Below, one piece after another: positions 1 to 7,124 of a DNA stretch of 7,124 bases (position 1 is its first letter; every line of letters starts with the position of its first letter). The notes under the pieces are model-generated. The model had not been told where the DNA came from, did no database searches, and saw only the letters and a list, made by a program, of their open reading frames with translations. The position numbers were made by a program, and so were the translations under genes. Source of the stretch: Flavobacteriales bacterium (GTDB taxonomy: Bacteria; Bacteroidota; Bacteroidia; Flavobacteriales_D; SKUL01); NCBI GenBank assembly GCA_007129985.1, contig SKUL01000119.1:1-7124 (forward strand). The letters are read 5' to 3'.

Positions 1-188
1 CCCAGGCACTAAGTTTGGATAATTTAACAAGCTCACACAATACGGCGCGTGGAGAGGCGTTAATAGCCCTATGTTCGTTGGGCTTTGAGCGGCTCAAGGC
101 AGAGCAGGCGATTGAGAAAGCACTGGCAGATAGGGGGAGTGATTTGCCGGTTGAAGACTTGATAAAGCTTGCATTGAAGATGATGTAG
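1..188 (+). CDS. ruvA: Holliday junction branch migration protein RuvA, C-terminal part (5' end outside window)
   Basis: This is the 3' end of ruvA. Complete codons begin at base 3 and give 61 residues before the TAG at 186-188. RuvA forms a tetramer on Holliday junctions in the cytoplasm and recruits the RuvB helicase for branch migration during recombinational repair. The visible part matches domain III, the small three-helix domain that contacts RuvB. It has a variable Ser/Thr/Asn-rich linker (LTSSHNTA), then the helical block GEALIALCSLGFERLKAEQA, and ends with LPVEDLIKLALKMM, which resembles the usual 'SVEELIKLALK' tail. Full-length RuvA is about 190-200 residues, so roughly two thirds, including the OB-fold and helix-hairpin-helix DNA-binding domains, lie upstream of the window. 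sprA follows after 19 bases, as I know it from flavobacteria. The call rests on the C-terminal pattern plus this synteny; a different small UBA-like helical domain is the only realistic alternative. Confidence 0.9.
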   Translation, partial: QALSLDNLTSSHNTARGEALIALCSLGFERLKAEQAIEKALADRGSDLPVEDLIKLALKMM

Positions 189-192
189 CGAT

Positions 193-197
193 AAGGA
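193..197 (+). promoter_or_regulatory. Probable ribosome binding site of sprA (AAGGA)
   Basis: AAGGA lies 10 bases upstream of the TTG at 208, a workable Shine-Dalgarno distance. It sits in the short ruvA-sprA gap and supports TTG as the start, since no in-frame ATG is nearby. Bacteroidota often rely little on Shine-Dalgarno pairing, so this is supporting evidence and not proof. I saw no Bacteroidota-type promoter (TTTG and TAnnTTTG boxes) in the gap or the visible end of ruvA, so sprA is probably transcribed by readthrough from ruvA or from a promoter further upstream. Confidence 0.5.
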
Positions 198-207
198 AAC
201 TAGACAG

Positions 208-291
208 TTGAGTTTACGGTGTAGGAATATTCTACTGTTCATACTGGGTATTTTGTTGATCGGGCTGGCGTCCGGTGTGGAGGCTGTTGCT
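208..291 (+). other. Predicted Sec signal peptide of SprA (residues 1-28)
   Basis: Read from the TTG as Met, the N-terminus is a short positively charged stretch (Arg4, Arg6), a hydrophobic core at residues 8-21 (ILLFILGILLIGLA), then a polar region ending in Ala26-Val27-Ala28. This is a textbook A-x-A signal peptidase I site, with predicted cleavage before Ser29; VEA at 24-26 is an alternative site. The only cysteine here is Cys5, before the hydrophobic core, so this is not a lipoprotein lipobox. The signal fits export to the periplasm and assembly into the outer membrane by the Bam complex, and it independently supports the TTG start. Confidence 0.8.
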
Positions 292-3200
292 TCATATCAC
301 GCTTTGCCCGAGACATGGATACCCGGTGGCATTTACGTGCTTCAGCCGGATTCGCCTGATGTGGATCTGCCATTCCCCTTTGGCGACAACATCAACCCCT
401 TTGAGCAGCAGGGCGGAATCAACCTGCAAGACCCCTCAAATATTGAAAGTGTGGTAGAATACGACCCTGAAACGGGCAACTATTTTATCTACCAGCGCAT
501 CGGCGATCAGATAGACTACCGCAACCCCACGGTGATGTCGTTTGAGGAGTACATGAATTACGACATGCAGCAATCGCTGCAAGACTACTGGCGCGAAAAA
601 GAAGCCGTTCAGTCCATGGCTCAGGCCGCCGAAGACGGCACCGGCGGCGGTTTTGCACCTCAGCTTAAAATTGAATCGGAAGCCTTTGACCGCATTTTTG
701 GAGGAAACACCATCGACATCCGACCCCAGGGTACTGCCGAGCTGATTTTTGGTATCAACGTCAATAAAAACGAAAACCCCCAGATTCCCGAGCGCCAGCG
801 AAGCATCACCACCTTCGATTTCGATCAGCGTATCCAGATGAACATCATCGGAAATATCGGAGACAAAATGAAGCTCTCCACCAACTACAACACGCAGGCT
901 ACCTTCGATTTTGAAAATGAGATGCGCCTGGAATACACCGGCTACGACGACGAAATCATCAAGCGCATTGAAGCAGGTAACGTAAGTATGCCTCTGGGCG
1001 GATCACTCATCAGTGGTAGCCAATCGCTCTTTGGGGTAAAAGCTGAACTTCAGTTTGGAAAGCTCTACACCACCACCTTATTTTCACAACAGCGTGGTCA
1101 GCGCCAGGAAATCAACGTAGAGGGTGGTGCACAGATTCAGGAGTTTGTGCTTTCGGCCGACAACTACGAAGCCAACCGCCACTTCTTCCTTAGCCGCTTT
1201 TTCCGCAATCGCTACGACCGGGCCATGCGAAGCCTTCCTATTGTAAACTCCGATGTGCAAATCACTCGTATTGAAGTATGGGTGGTAAACTACCGCGCCG
1301 ATGTGGAGGATAACCGAAACATTATCGCATTGGCTGACCTCGGGGAATCGGGAGACGGCTTGAGCCAATACGGGCAGGATAACCTCACAGTGCAACCGGG
1401 AAACATTGCCAGCAACAACCGCAACAGTATTTACCAGCTTTTGGATGTACCGCAAGTCCGAAACTTCAACACCGCCGCTTCAGCTCTGGCAGGACTTGGC
1501 CTTCAGGAGGCGGTTCACTTTGAACGGATCGCCAATGCGCGGCGACTCACCGAAAACGAATTCACCTATAACTCCAAACTCGGATTTATCTCTTTGAACC
1601 AGGCGCTTAACAATGATGAGCGCCTTGCTGTTTCTTATGAGTACTTCCTCGATGGTCAGCGTTACCAGGTAGGAGACCTCTCTACCGACGGGGTAACCGG
1701 TGCCAACGCCCTTTTCGCAAAACTGCTAAAGTCATCGCTCACCAATGTGTTTATTCCGCTTTGGGATTTGATGATGAAAAACGTGTACTCCATCGGGGCC
1801 TACCAAATCAACCCCCAGGACTTCATCCTCAACATTTGGTATGATGACCCCACCGAGGGTATCAACATTCCTATGATTCCGCAAGATGGCGTGGAAGACC
1901 TGCCGCTGGTGCAGCTATTGGGCCTCGACAGAATTGACGTCAACGGCGCCGCCATTCCCGACGGGCGATTCGACTTTGTGGATTTTGCCGCTACACAAGG
2001 GGGAACCATCAACTCGGCAAACGGACGAATTTACTTCACCACCATTGAGCCCTTCGGAACCACGCTCGATAAAGCAATGGAAGAGAGGGGTGTGCCCGAA
2101 GCCGTTAGGCAGCAGGTGGTTTTTCAGGCCCTTTACGACTCCTCAAAAATAGCCGCTCAGCTTATGCCCGGGGTAAACCGTTTTACCATTCAGGGTACCT
2201 ATCAAAGTGCATCATCTGATGAAATTTCGCTCAACGCTCTGAACATCCCGCAAGGTTCGGTAACTGTAACCGCCGGTGGTGTAATGCTGCAGGAAAACGT
2301 AGACTATACCGTGGATTACAACATGGGTCGTGTACGCATCCTTAACTCCGGACTTCTCGAGTCTAAAACGCCCATCAAGATTCAGCTTGAGAGTAACACG
2401 CTCTTCAGTATTCAAACCAAAACCCTGCTCGGGCAAAGGTTTGAATACCGCTTTAATGACAAGTTTCACCTTGGCGGTACCCTGATGCACCTTTACGAAC
2501 GGCCGCTCACACAAAAGGTAAATATTGGTGACGAGCCCGTGCGAAACACTATTTGGGGTCTGGATGGTAACTACAGCACCGAGTCAAACGTGCTTACCAA
2601 AATAATCGATGCGATCCCGCTGGTCAATACCAAGGAAGTCTCCAGTATCAACATGTCGGGAGAATTTGCCCACCTTATTCCGGGTCACTCACGCGCGGTA
2701 GGAAGCGAGGGTAATGCCTATATTGATGACTTTGAAGGCAGCCAAAGCCGCATTGACCTGCGGAACTTCATTGCGTGGTCTATCGCCAGTCCGCCCCAGT
2801 TTAGCCCCGAATACCCGGAGGCGATGTTTGTAGATAGTTTGGTTGCAGGCTATAACCGCGCTCACATCGGTTGGCACATTGTGGATCCGCTCTTTTATCG
2901 TAATGACCCTCAGACCCCGGATAATATCTTCCCGAATCGTCATTACCAACGACAAGTACTGGAGCGGGAGGTGTTTCCCAACAGACAGCTACCCGCGGGT
3001 ATGCCCACCAACATTCCTACGCTCGATCTGGCATTCTATCCAAGTGAGCGGGGTCAGTACAACTTTGATGTTCCCGGAGGTTCTGCTTATTCGGCGGGGA
3101 TCAACCCCGACGGTTCTCTGATTGACCCTGCCAGCCGTTGGGGAGGTATCATGCGAAGCCTTACCACCACCGACTTTGAGCAGGCCAACATTGAGTTTGT

Positions 3201-6200
3201 GCAGTTCTGGGTGATGGATCCGTTCAACGAAGACGCTGAGGAGTTTCTCGGAACCACGCCCGGAGGTAAGCTGCAGATTCACCTCGGTAACATTTCTGAG
3301 GACATTCTGCGCGACGGCTTAATGAGCTTTGAAAACGGTTTGCCCGTGGATGGAACTGACGACGGAGGTGGGTTGATTACAACCTACACCAATTGGGGTC
3401 GTGTGCCGCTTACCCAAAGTATCGTAAATGCCTTTGACAACACCACCAATTCAAATGCAACCCAGGACGTGGGTCTCGACGGGCTTCCTAACCAGCGCGA
3501 CGGATTTCCCGATGAGCGCAGCCACTTTAGCAATTACCTGAATCAGGTTGAGGGCTTTTTAAACCCCGCCGCTTTTCAGCGTGCCTTTAACGACCCTGCC
3601 AACGACGACTACTTTTATTTCCGTAACAATACTTACGAGAACGAAGTCATTAACCCGCCGGACATCCTTGAGCGGTACAAGCGGTTTAATGGGTTAGAAG
3701 GAAACTCTATATCAACCCAGGACGCTCCTGAGCCATACCCTACGCTAGCCACAACCCTGCCGTCAACCGAAGACGTAAACCAGGATTTAACCTTGGATGC
3801 ATCCGAGGCTTATTTTGAATACTCCATCGAGTTTCAACCACCCGATCACCCGCTGATGCAGATCGGTTCAAATTTTATAACTGACAGACTTGACACTGAA
3901 GGCTCGGATGGCCGTGTCGTAACATGGTATCAGTTCAAGGTGCCTGTTCAAGGGTTTAACCGCCGGGTGAATATCCAGGACTTCCGCTCAATTCGTTTTA
4001 TGCGTCTTGTGATGCGAGAATGGGAAAACCCAACTGTACTGCGTTTTGCGCGCTTGGAGCTTATTCGCGGTGAATGGCGTCGCTACATGATGAGCCTCTC
4101 AGAAGGGGTAGAAGGGCCGGTGAATGAAAACCCCGAAACAGTGTTCGACGTGGGCGCGGTGAACATTGAAGAAAACGGTGACAGACGTCCGGTGAACTAT
4201 GTGCTTCCTCCCGGAATTGAGCAACAAATTGACCTGGGCTCTGCCAACCTGCGTAACCTGAATGAGCAATCGTTGGCCTTGATTGTATGCGGGCTCGAAG
4301 ATGGTGATGCGCGGGCCGCTTTCCGAACGACGCAGGTGGATATGCGCCTGTACAAACGGCTGAAAATGTTTATCCACGGGGAGTCACTCGATATGGATAA
4401 CCCCATCGAGTTTGGTGACCTCTCCGTGTTTATCCGTCTCGGTTCTGATTTTGACCAGAACTTTTATGAGTACGAGGTTCCTGTGGTGCCTACAGACTTT
4501 GTCCCGGGAGGAATGCCGATTACAAATCCGCGTGAAATATGGCCCGAGGAGAACGAGATGGATATTGAACTGGATCTTCTGCTTCAGCTCAAACTTGAAC
4601 GAGACAATGAGGTTGCTACCGGAATTCACCCGGCCAACAATATCCCGTTTTACGGATCGGATGGAGACCGAAGAATGACGGTGGTTGGAAATCCGGTGTT
4701 GAGCAATGTGCGCATGATTATGATTGGAGTTCGCAATCCAAAGAGAGACGGCCCGCGCGCCAACCCTTGGAAAACCGACGACGGCTTGCCCAAGTGTGCC
4801 GAAATCTGGGTGAACGAGTTGCGCATGACGGATTTTGACAACTCTGGCGGTTGGGCTCTGCAAGGTCAGCTCAGCGCCAAACTTGCCGACCTCGGTAACG
4901 TGGCCATTTCGGGTAACTACAGCACGCCGGGCTTTGGTGGCCTTGAAAGCCGGGTTCAGGAGAGGCAGCAGGAAACCACCCGCGGTTTTGATATTTCAAC
5001 CAACCTCGAGTTGGGTAAACTGCTGCCCGATGCTGCCAACGTTAAAATACCCATGTACCTCGGTTACTCTGAGCAGGTGTCAGACCCTCGTTTCGACCCG
5101 CTGGCGCCTGATATCGAGCAGACAGAAGTGGCTGCAACGCTGGATCGTGACCTTGCCAGAGAACGGCGAAGGCGGGTGCAGGATTATCAACAAAGGCGGA
5201 GCATCAACTTTACCAACGTGCGGAAAGAACGCAATCCCGACAGCCAAAAAGACCCTCAGCCATGGGATATTGAAAATCTTACGGCAACATACAGTTACAG
5301 CGAGATTTACATGCGTTCTGCGCAAGTGCAGCACAACACCACCCGAAACCACAGGGCTTCACTTGCTTATACATATATGAATCAGCCAACCAACTGGAAG
5401 CCTTTTGCCAAGAGTAAGTTTTTCAGGTCCTCGCCATTCTTGGCTTTGATCAAAGATTTCAACCTTAACCTCGGTCCAAAACAACTTGCATTCCGAACGG
5501 ATGTAGATCGCTCATACAACGAAATGCTGCTGCGAAACAACACCCAGATTACCAATTTCCCGCAGCCGGAGCTTTACACCAAAACCTTTAACTGGATTAG
5601 AAATTATGAACTCTCCTACGACATCACCAACAAACTGAGGGTTTCTTTTATGGCTACCAACCAGGCTATTGTGGGAGAAACACCGGGTAGGGTTAACAGC
5701 TCTTTCGAAGATGAGTACCAGCTCTGGAGAGACAGTGTTTGGAGCAGTGTCAGGAATTTTGGTGAGACCATGGATTATAATCACGCTTTCAACCTATCGT
5801 ACAAACTTCCACTTGATAAACTTCCTATCACCGACTGGATGACATCCGACGTGCGCTACACAGGTACCTACAACTGGCAGCGCGCACCGCTGGCCCAGGA
5901 TACCTTGGGTAACAACATCCAAAACAGCATGAACGTCTCCATCAACCACCAGTTTAATTTCCTCTCGCTGTACAACAAAGTGGGTTACTTCAAGAAGGTG
6001 AACCAAAAATTCAGAGCACAAAGTCAGGGTGGTGGCGGAGGCAGGGGAGGTCCCCAACGCCCGGGTGGGCCTGAACAGAAGGAGGACGAGAAAGGCAAGG
6101 ATAAGGACAAGGATCCTAACAGGTTGAGACCCTGGGATTACGGAGCCAAGCTTATCATGACTGTGAAGAATGTTAATGTGCGCTACGCATTAAATGAGGG

Positions 6201-7124
6201 TACCTATATGCCGGGGTACGGCCGTAGAACGAGTCTTATGGGTATGGATAATCAGTTTCAGGCTCCGGGTGCAGCGTTTATTTTCGGTTTACAGGATGAT
6301 AATTTTATTGAGAATGCAGGTAGGCGCGGCTGGCTCGTTGACAATCCTTTTGTACAGGAGCCTGTCTTGAGAAACAGCAATGAAGATTTCAATATGAGGG
6401 TAAACCTGGAACCATTACCTAATATGCGAATTGAGCTTACAGCCAGTAGAATGGTGTCTGAAAACTCAACGGAAAAATACCGTTTTAATCAGGATTTGCA
6501 GGATTACCTCGGCGATTCCTACCAGAAAATGGGTAATTTCAGCATGACCTACCTGCCTATTCGAACGGCATTTATACGCGATGGAGAAAACTTCCAGAAC
6601 GACGTCTTCGACCAGTTTGTGTTTAACCGGTGGGACGTGGCCAATCGCCTCGCAGGTCAGAGTGATTTCAGCAATCCGGTTTTCGACAGGGCAGAATTCC
6701 CCGACGGATACGGACCTACCCAGCAGGATGTGGTTATTCCAGCCTTTCTCGCAGCATATACAGGTCAATCGGTGGAAGAGGTACCGCTCAACCCACTTAA
6801 TTACTCCATTCTGGACGCCTTGATGAACCCCAACTGGAATTTCAACTACGACGGTTTATCAAAAATCAAGGCGCTCAAGAAGATTTTCCGAACCGTTACG
6901 CTCAACCACGGATACCGCTCCAATCTTACCATCGGAGGCTACACTTCAAACCCCGCATTTGAACTTACCGCTGAGGGGGCACCCATTCGCGACCTGAGCG
7001 AGGAGAAGAGCTTTGTACACGAAACGCAAATCAACATTATTACCATTACAGAGCAGTTTGCGCCTTTGGTCGGATTCGACATTACCCTCAACAACTCGCT
7101 TAACGCCAAGCTTGAATGGCGTAA
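208..7124 (+). CDS. sprA: Type IX secretion system outer-membrane translocon SprA (Sov), 3' end outside window
   Basis: SprA is the outer-membrane pore of the type IX secretion system: a giant beta-barrel (36 strands in the Flavobacterium johnsoniae structure) that exports folded proteins and binds PorV and Plug. The frame is open for 2305 codons without a stop. Family landmarks in order are: signal peptide (1-28); LPFPFGDN (54-61); RPQGTAELIFG (172-182); EAGNVSMPL followed by SGSQSLFG (255-276); MHLYERPLT (760-768); YIDDFEGSQS (838-847); RWGGIMRSL (977-985); QFWVMDPF (999-1006); VNIEENG (1318-1324); PVNYVLPPGIEQQ (1328-1340); YKRLKMFIHGESL (1382-1394); EIWVNELRMTDFD (1532-1544); and MPGYGRRTSLMG (2001-2012). 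The chain is rich in Asn and aromatic residues and in alternating strand patterns, as expected for an outer-membrane barrel. I chose TTG-208 because the frame is closed by TGA at 181-183, no other usable start lies between, and the first in-frame ATG (535) would remove the signal peptide and the LPFPF region. F. johnsoniae SprA is about 2400 residues, so only the last barrel strands are missing. I see no frameshift or internal stop. Confidence 0.97.
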   Translation, partial: MSLRCRNILLFILGILLIGLASGVEAVASYHALPETWIPGGIYVLQPDSPDVDLPFPFGDNINPFEQQGGINLQDPSNIESVVEYDPETGNYFIYQRIGDQIDYRNPTVMSFEEYMNYDMQQSLQDYWREKEAVQSMAQAAEDGTGGGFAPQLKIESEAFDRIFGGNTIDIRPQGTAELIFGINVNKNENPQIPERQRSITTFDFDQRIQMNIIGNIGDKMKLSTNYNTQATFDFENEMRLEYTGYDDEIIKRIEAGNVSMPLGGSLISGSQSLFGVKAELQFGKLYTTTLFSQQRGQRQEINVEGGAQIQEFVLSADNYEANRHFFLSRFFRNRYDRAMRSLPIVNSDVQITRIEVWVVNYRADVEDNRNIIALADLGESGDGLSQYGQDNLTVQPGNIASNNRNSIYQLLDVPQVRNFNTAASALAGLGLQEAVHFERIANARRLTENEFTYNSKLGFISLNQALNNDERLAVSYEYFLDGQRYQVGDLSTDGVTGANALFAKLLKSSLTNVFIPLWDLMMKNVYSIGAYQINPQDFILNIWYDDPTEGINIPMIPQDGVEDLPLVQLLGLDRIDVNGAAIPDGRFDFVDFAATQGGTINSANGRIYFTTIEPFGTTLDKAMEERGVPEAVRQQVVFQALYDSSKIAAQLMPGVNRFTIQGTYQSASSDEISLNALNIPQGSVTVTAGGVMLQENVDYTVDYNMGRVRILNSGLLESKTPIKIQLESNTLFSIQTKTLLGQRFEYRFNDKFHLGGTLMHLYERPLTQKVNIGDEPVRNTIWGLDGNYSTESNVLTKIIDAIPLVNTKEVSSINMSGEFAHLIPGHSRAVGSEGNAYIDDFEGSQSRIDLRNFIAWSIASPPQFSPEYPEAMFVDSLVAGYNRAHIGWHIVDPLFYRNDPQTPDNIFPNRHYQRQVLEREVFPNRQLPAGMPTNIPTLDLAFYPSERGQYNFDVPGGSAYSAGINPDGSLIDPASRWGGIMRSLTTTDFEQANIEFVQFWVMDPFNEDAEEFLGTTPGGKLQIHLGNISEDILRDGLMSFENGLPVDGTDDGGGLITTYTNWGRVPLTQSIVNAFDNTTNSNATQDVGLDGLPNQRDGFPDERSHFSNYLNQVEGFLNPAAFQRAFNDPANDDYFYFRNNTYENEVINPPDILERYKRFNGLEGNSISTQDAPEPYPTLATTLPSTEDVNQDLTLDASEAYFEYSIEFQPPDHPLMQIGSNFITDRLDTEGSDGRVVTWYQFKVPVQGFNRRVNIQDFRSIRFMRLVMREWENPTVLRFARLELIRGEWRRYMMSLSEGVEGPVNENPETVFDVGAVNIEENGDRRPVNYVLPPGIEQQIDLGSANLRNLNEQSLALIVCGLEDGDARAAFRTTQVDMRLYKRLKMFIHGESLDMDNPIEFGDLSVFIRLGSDFDQNFYEYEVPVVPTDFVPGGMPITNPREIWPEENEMDIELDLLLQLKLERDNEVATGIHPANNIPFYGSDGDRRMTVVGNPVLSNVRMIMIGVRNPKRDGPRANPWKTDDGLPKCAEIWVNELRMTDFDNSGGWALQGQLSAKLADLGNVAISGNYSTPGFGGLESRVQERQQETTRGFDISTNLELGKLLPDAANVKIPMYLGYSEQVSDPRFDPLAPDIEQTEVAATLDRDLARERRRRVQDYQQRRSINFTNVRKERNPDSQKDPQPWDIENLTATYSYSEIYMRSAQVQHNTTRNHRASLAYTYMNQPTNWKPFAKSKFFRSSPFLALIKDFNLNLGPKQLAFRTDVDRSYNEMLLRNNTQITNFPQPELYTKTFNWIRNYELSYDITNKLRVSFMATNQAIVGETPGRVNSSFEDEYQLWRDSVWSSVRNFGETMDYNHAFNLSYKLPLDKLPITDWMTSDVRYTGTYNWQRAPLAQDTLGNNIQNSMNVSINHQFNFLSLYNKVGYFKKVNQKFRAQSQGGGGGRGGPQRPGGPEQKEDEKGKDKDKDPNRLRPWDYGAKLIMTVKNVNVRYALNEGTYMPGYGRRTSLMGMDNQFQAPGAAFIFGLQDDNFIENAGRRGWLVDNPFVQEPVLRNSNEDFNMRVNLEPLPNMRIELTASRMVSENSTEKYRFNQDLQDYLGDSYQKMGNFSMTYLPIRTAFIRDGENFQNDVFDQFVFNRWDVANRLAGQSDFSNPVFDRAEFPDGYGPTQQDVVIPAFLAAYTGQSVEEVPLNPLNYSILDALMNPNWNFNYDGLSKIKALKKIFRTVTLNHGYRSNLTIGGYTSNPAFELTAEGAPIRDLSEEKSFVHETQINIITITEQFAPLVGFDITLNNSLNAKLEWR
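6025..6120 (+). other. Gly-rich then Lys/Asp/Glu-rich low-complexity loop in SprA (residues 1940-1971)
   Basis: About 32 residues depart sharply from the surrounding strand-forming sequence. A glycine/arginine-rich half (QGGGGGRGGPQRPGGP) runs into a highly charged half (EQKEDEKGKDKDKDP). It interrupts the barrel region between one strand segment (NFLSLYNKVGYFKKV, just before) and the next (PWDYGAKLIMTVKNVNVRYA, just after). The most likely reading is a disordered loop joining two barrel strands. The frame is intact on both sides, so it is not a frameshift artefact. I recall other SprA proteins also carrying low-complexity inserts around here with differing sequences. Whether it faces the periplasm or the outside cannot be decided from sequence alone. 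Confidence 0.75.

Noticed and set aside
189..207. Possible promoter or terminator in the ruvA-sprA gap
   Set aside because: At 19 bases the gap is too short for a hairpin terminator plus promoter, and I find no inverted repeat or Bacteroidota promoter box there.
275..457. 60-codon ATG open frame just after the sprA start, frame 2
   Set aside because: It was considered as a small gene or as evidence of a frameshift at the sprA start. The sprA frame is continuous from 208 through this stretch with a good signal peptide and the LPFPF motif, so no shift is needed.
1084..1455. 123-codon open frame on the - strand
   Set aside because: It is antisense to the conserved N-terminal SprA region. The translation resembles no family I know, and nothing suggests independent expression.
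4384..4863. 159-codon open frame on the - strand
   Set aside because: It lies wholly inside conserved sprA coding sequence (VNELR, YKRL and neighbouring blocks), encodes a protein of no recognisable family, and has no ribosome binding site or promoter that I can see. Codon bias of sprA explains it.
5131..5250. Arg/Glu-rich charged stretch (LARERRRRVQDYQQRR) as a possible inserted or DNA-binding segment
   Set aside because: A charged segment followed by a SIN-type strand and 'RK-R-P' is, as I recall, a regular part of SprA proteins at this position, so it is probably native sequence and not an insertion.
4835..5380. 181-codon open frame on the + strand, frame 2
   Set aside because: It overlaps sprA in another frame, and its translation is a Ser/Arg/Thr/Pro-rich mixture typical of shifted-frame reading. 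The sprA frame across the same stretch carries family-like sequence such as SINFTNVRKERNP.
1..7124. CRISPR arrays, insertion sequences, tRNA or rRNA genes, phage or defence genes
   Set aside because: No spaced direct repeats, terminal inverted repeats, transposase motifs or RNA gene signatures were seen; essentially the whole window is occupied by ruvA and sprA coding sequence.

Overview
The window comes from a member of the Bacteroidota, and flavobacterium-like gene order is the best fit. It holds the end of one gene and most of a second, both on the + strand. I assign the phylum because the large gene encodes SprA (Sov), the outer-membrane translocon of the type IX secretion system (T9SS), a system restricted to the Bacteroidota/FCB group. 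A ruvA gene directly upstream of sprA is an arrangement I know from flavobacteria. I cannot name a genus.

Layout: positions 1-188 are the last 61 codons of ruvA, covering the C-terminal RuvB-binding domain of the Holliday-junction protein. A 19-base gap (189-207) carries a Shine-Dalgarno-like AAGGA and shows no terminator or promoter. From 208 to the window edge at 7124 a single reading frame stays open. It gives 2305 complete codons of SprA, which starts at a TTG codon with a signal peptide. The window ends before the stop codon, so the final barrel strands (by family length, very roughly the last 100-200 residues) are missing. Every other long reading frame on either strand inside 208-7124 is a shadow of sprA.

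Function: SprA is a very large beta-barrel channel that carries folded T9SS cargo (gliding adhesins, hydrolases and other proteins with T9SS C-terminal signals) across the outer membrane. It works with PorV and Plug and is energised by the GldKLMN machinery. None of those partner genes lies in this window. RuvA has an unrelated role in DNA recombination and repair, so the pair shares position and probably transcription, not a pathway.

I found no mobile element, CRISPR array, RNA gene or undescribed system. The points worth a second look are fine details of this SprA: the non-ATG start, an EF-hand-like acidic loop, a lone pair of cysteines in the mature chain, a charged low-complexity loop inside the barrel region, and recurring Trp-Val strand motifs that may reflect an internal duplication.
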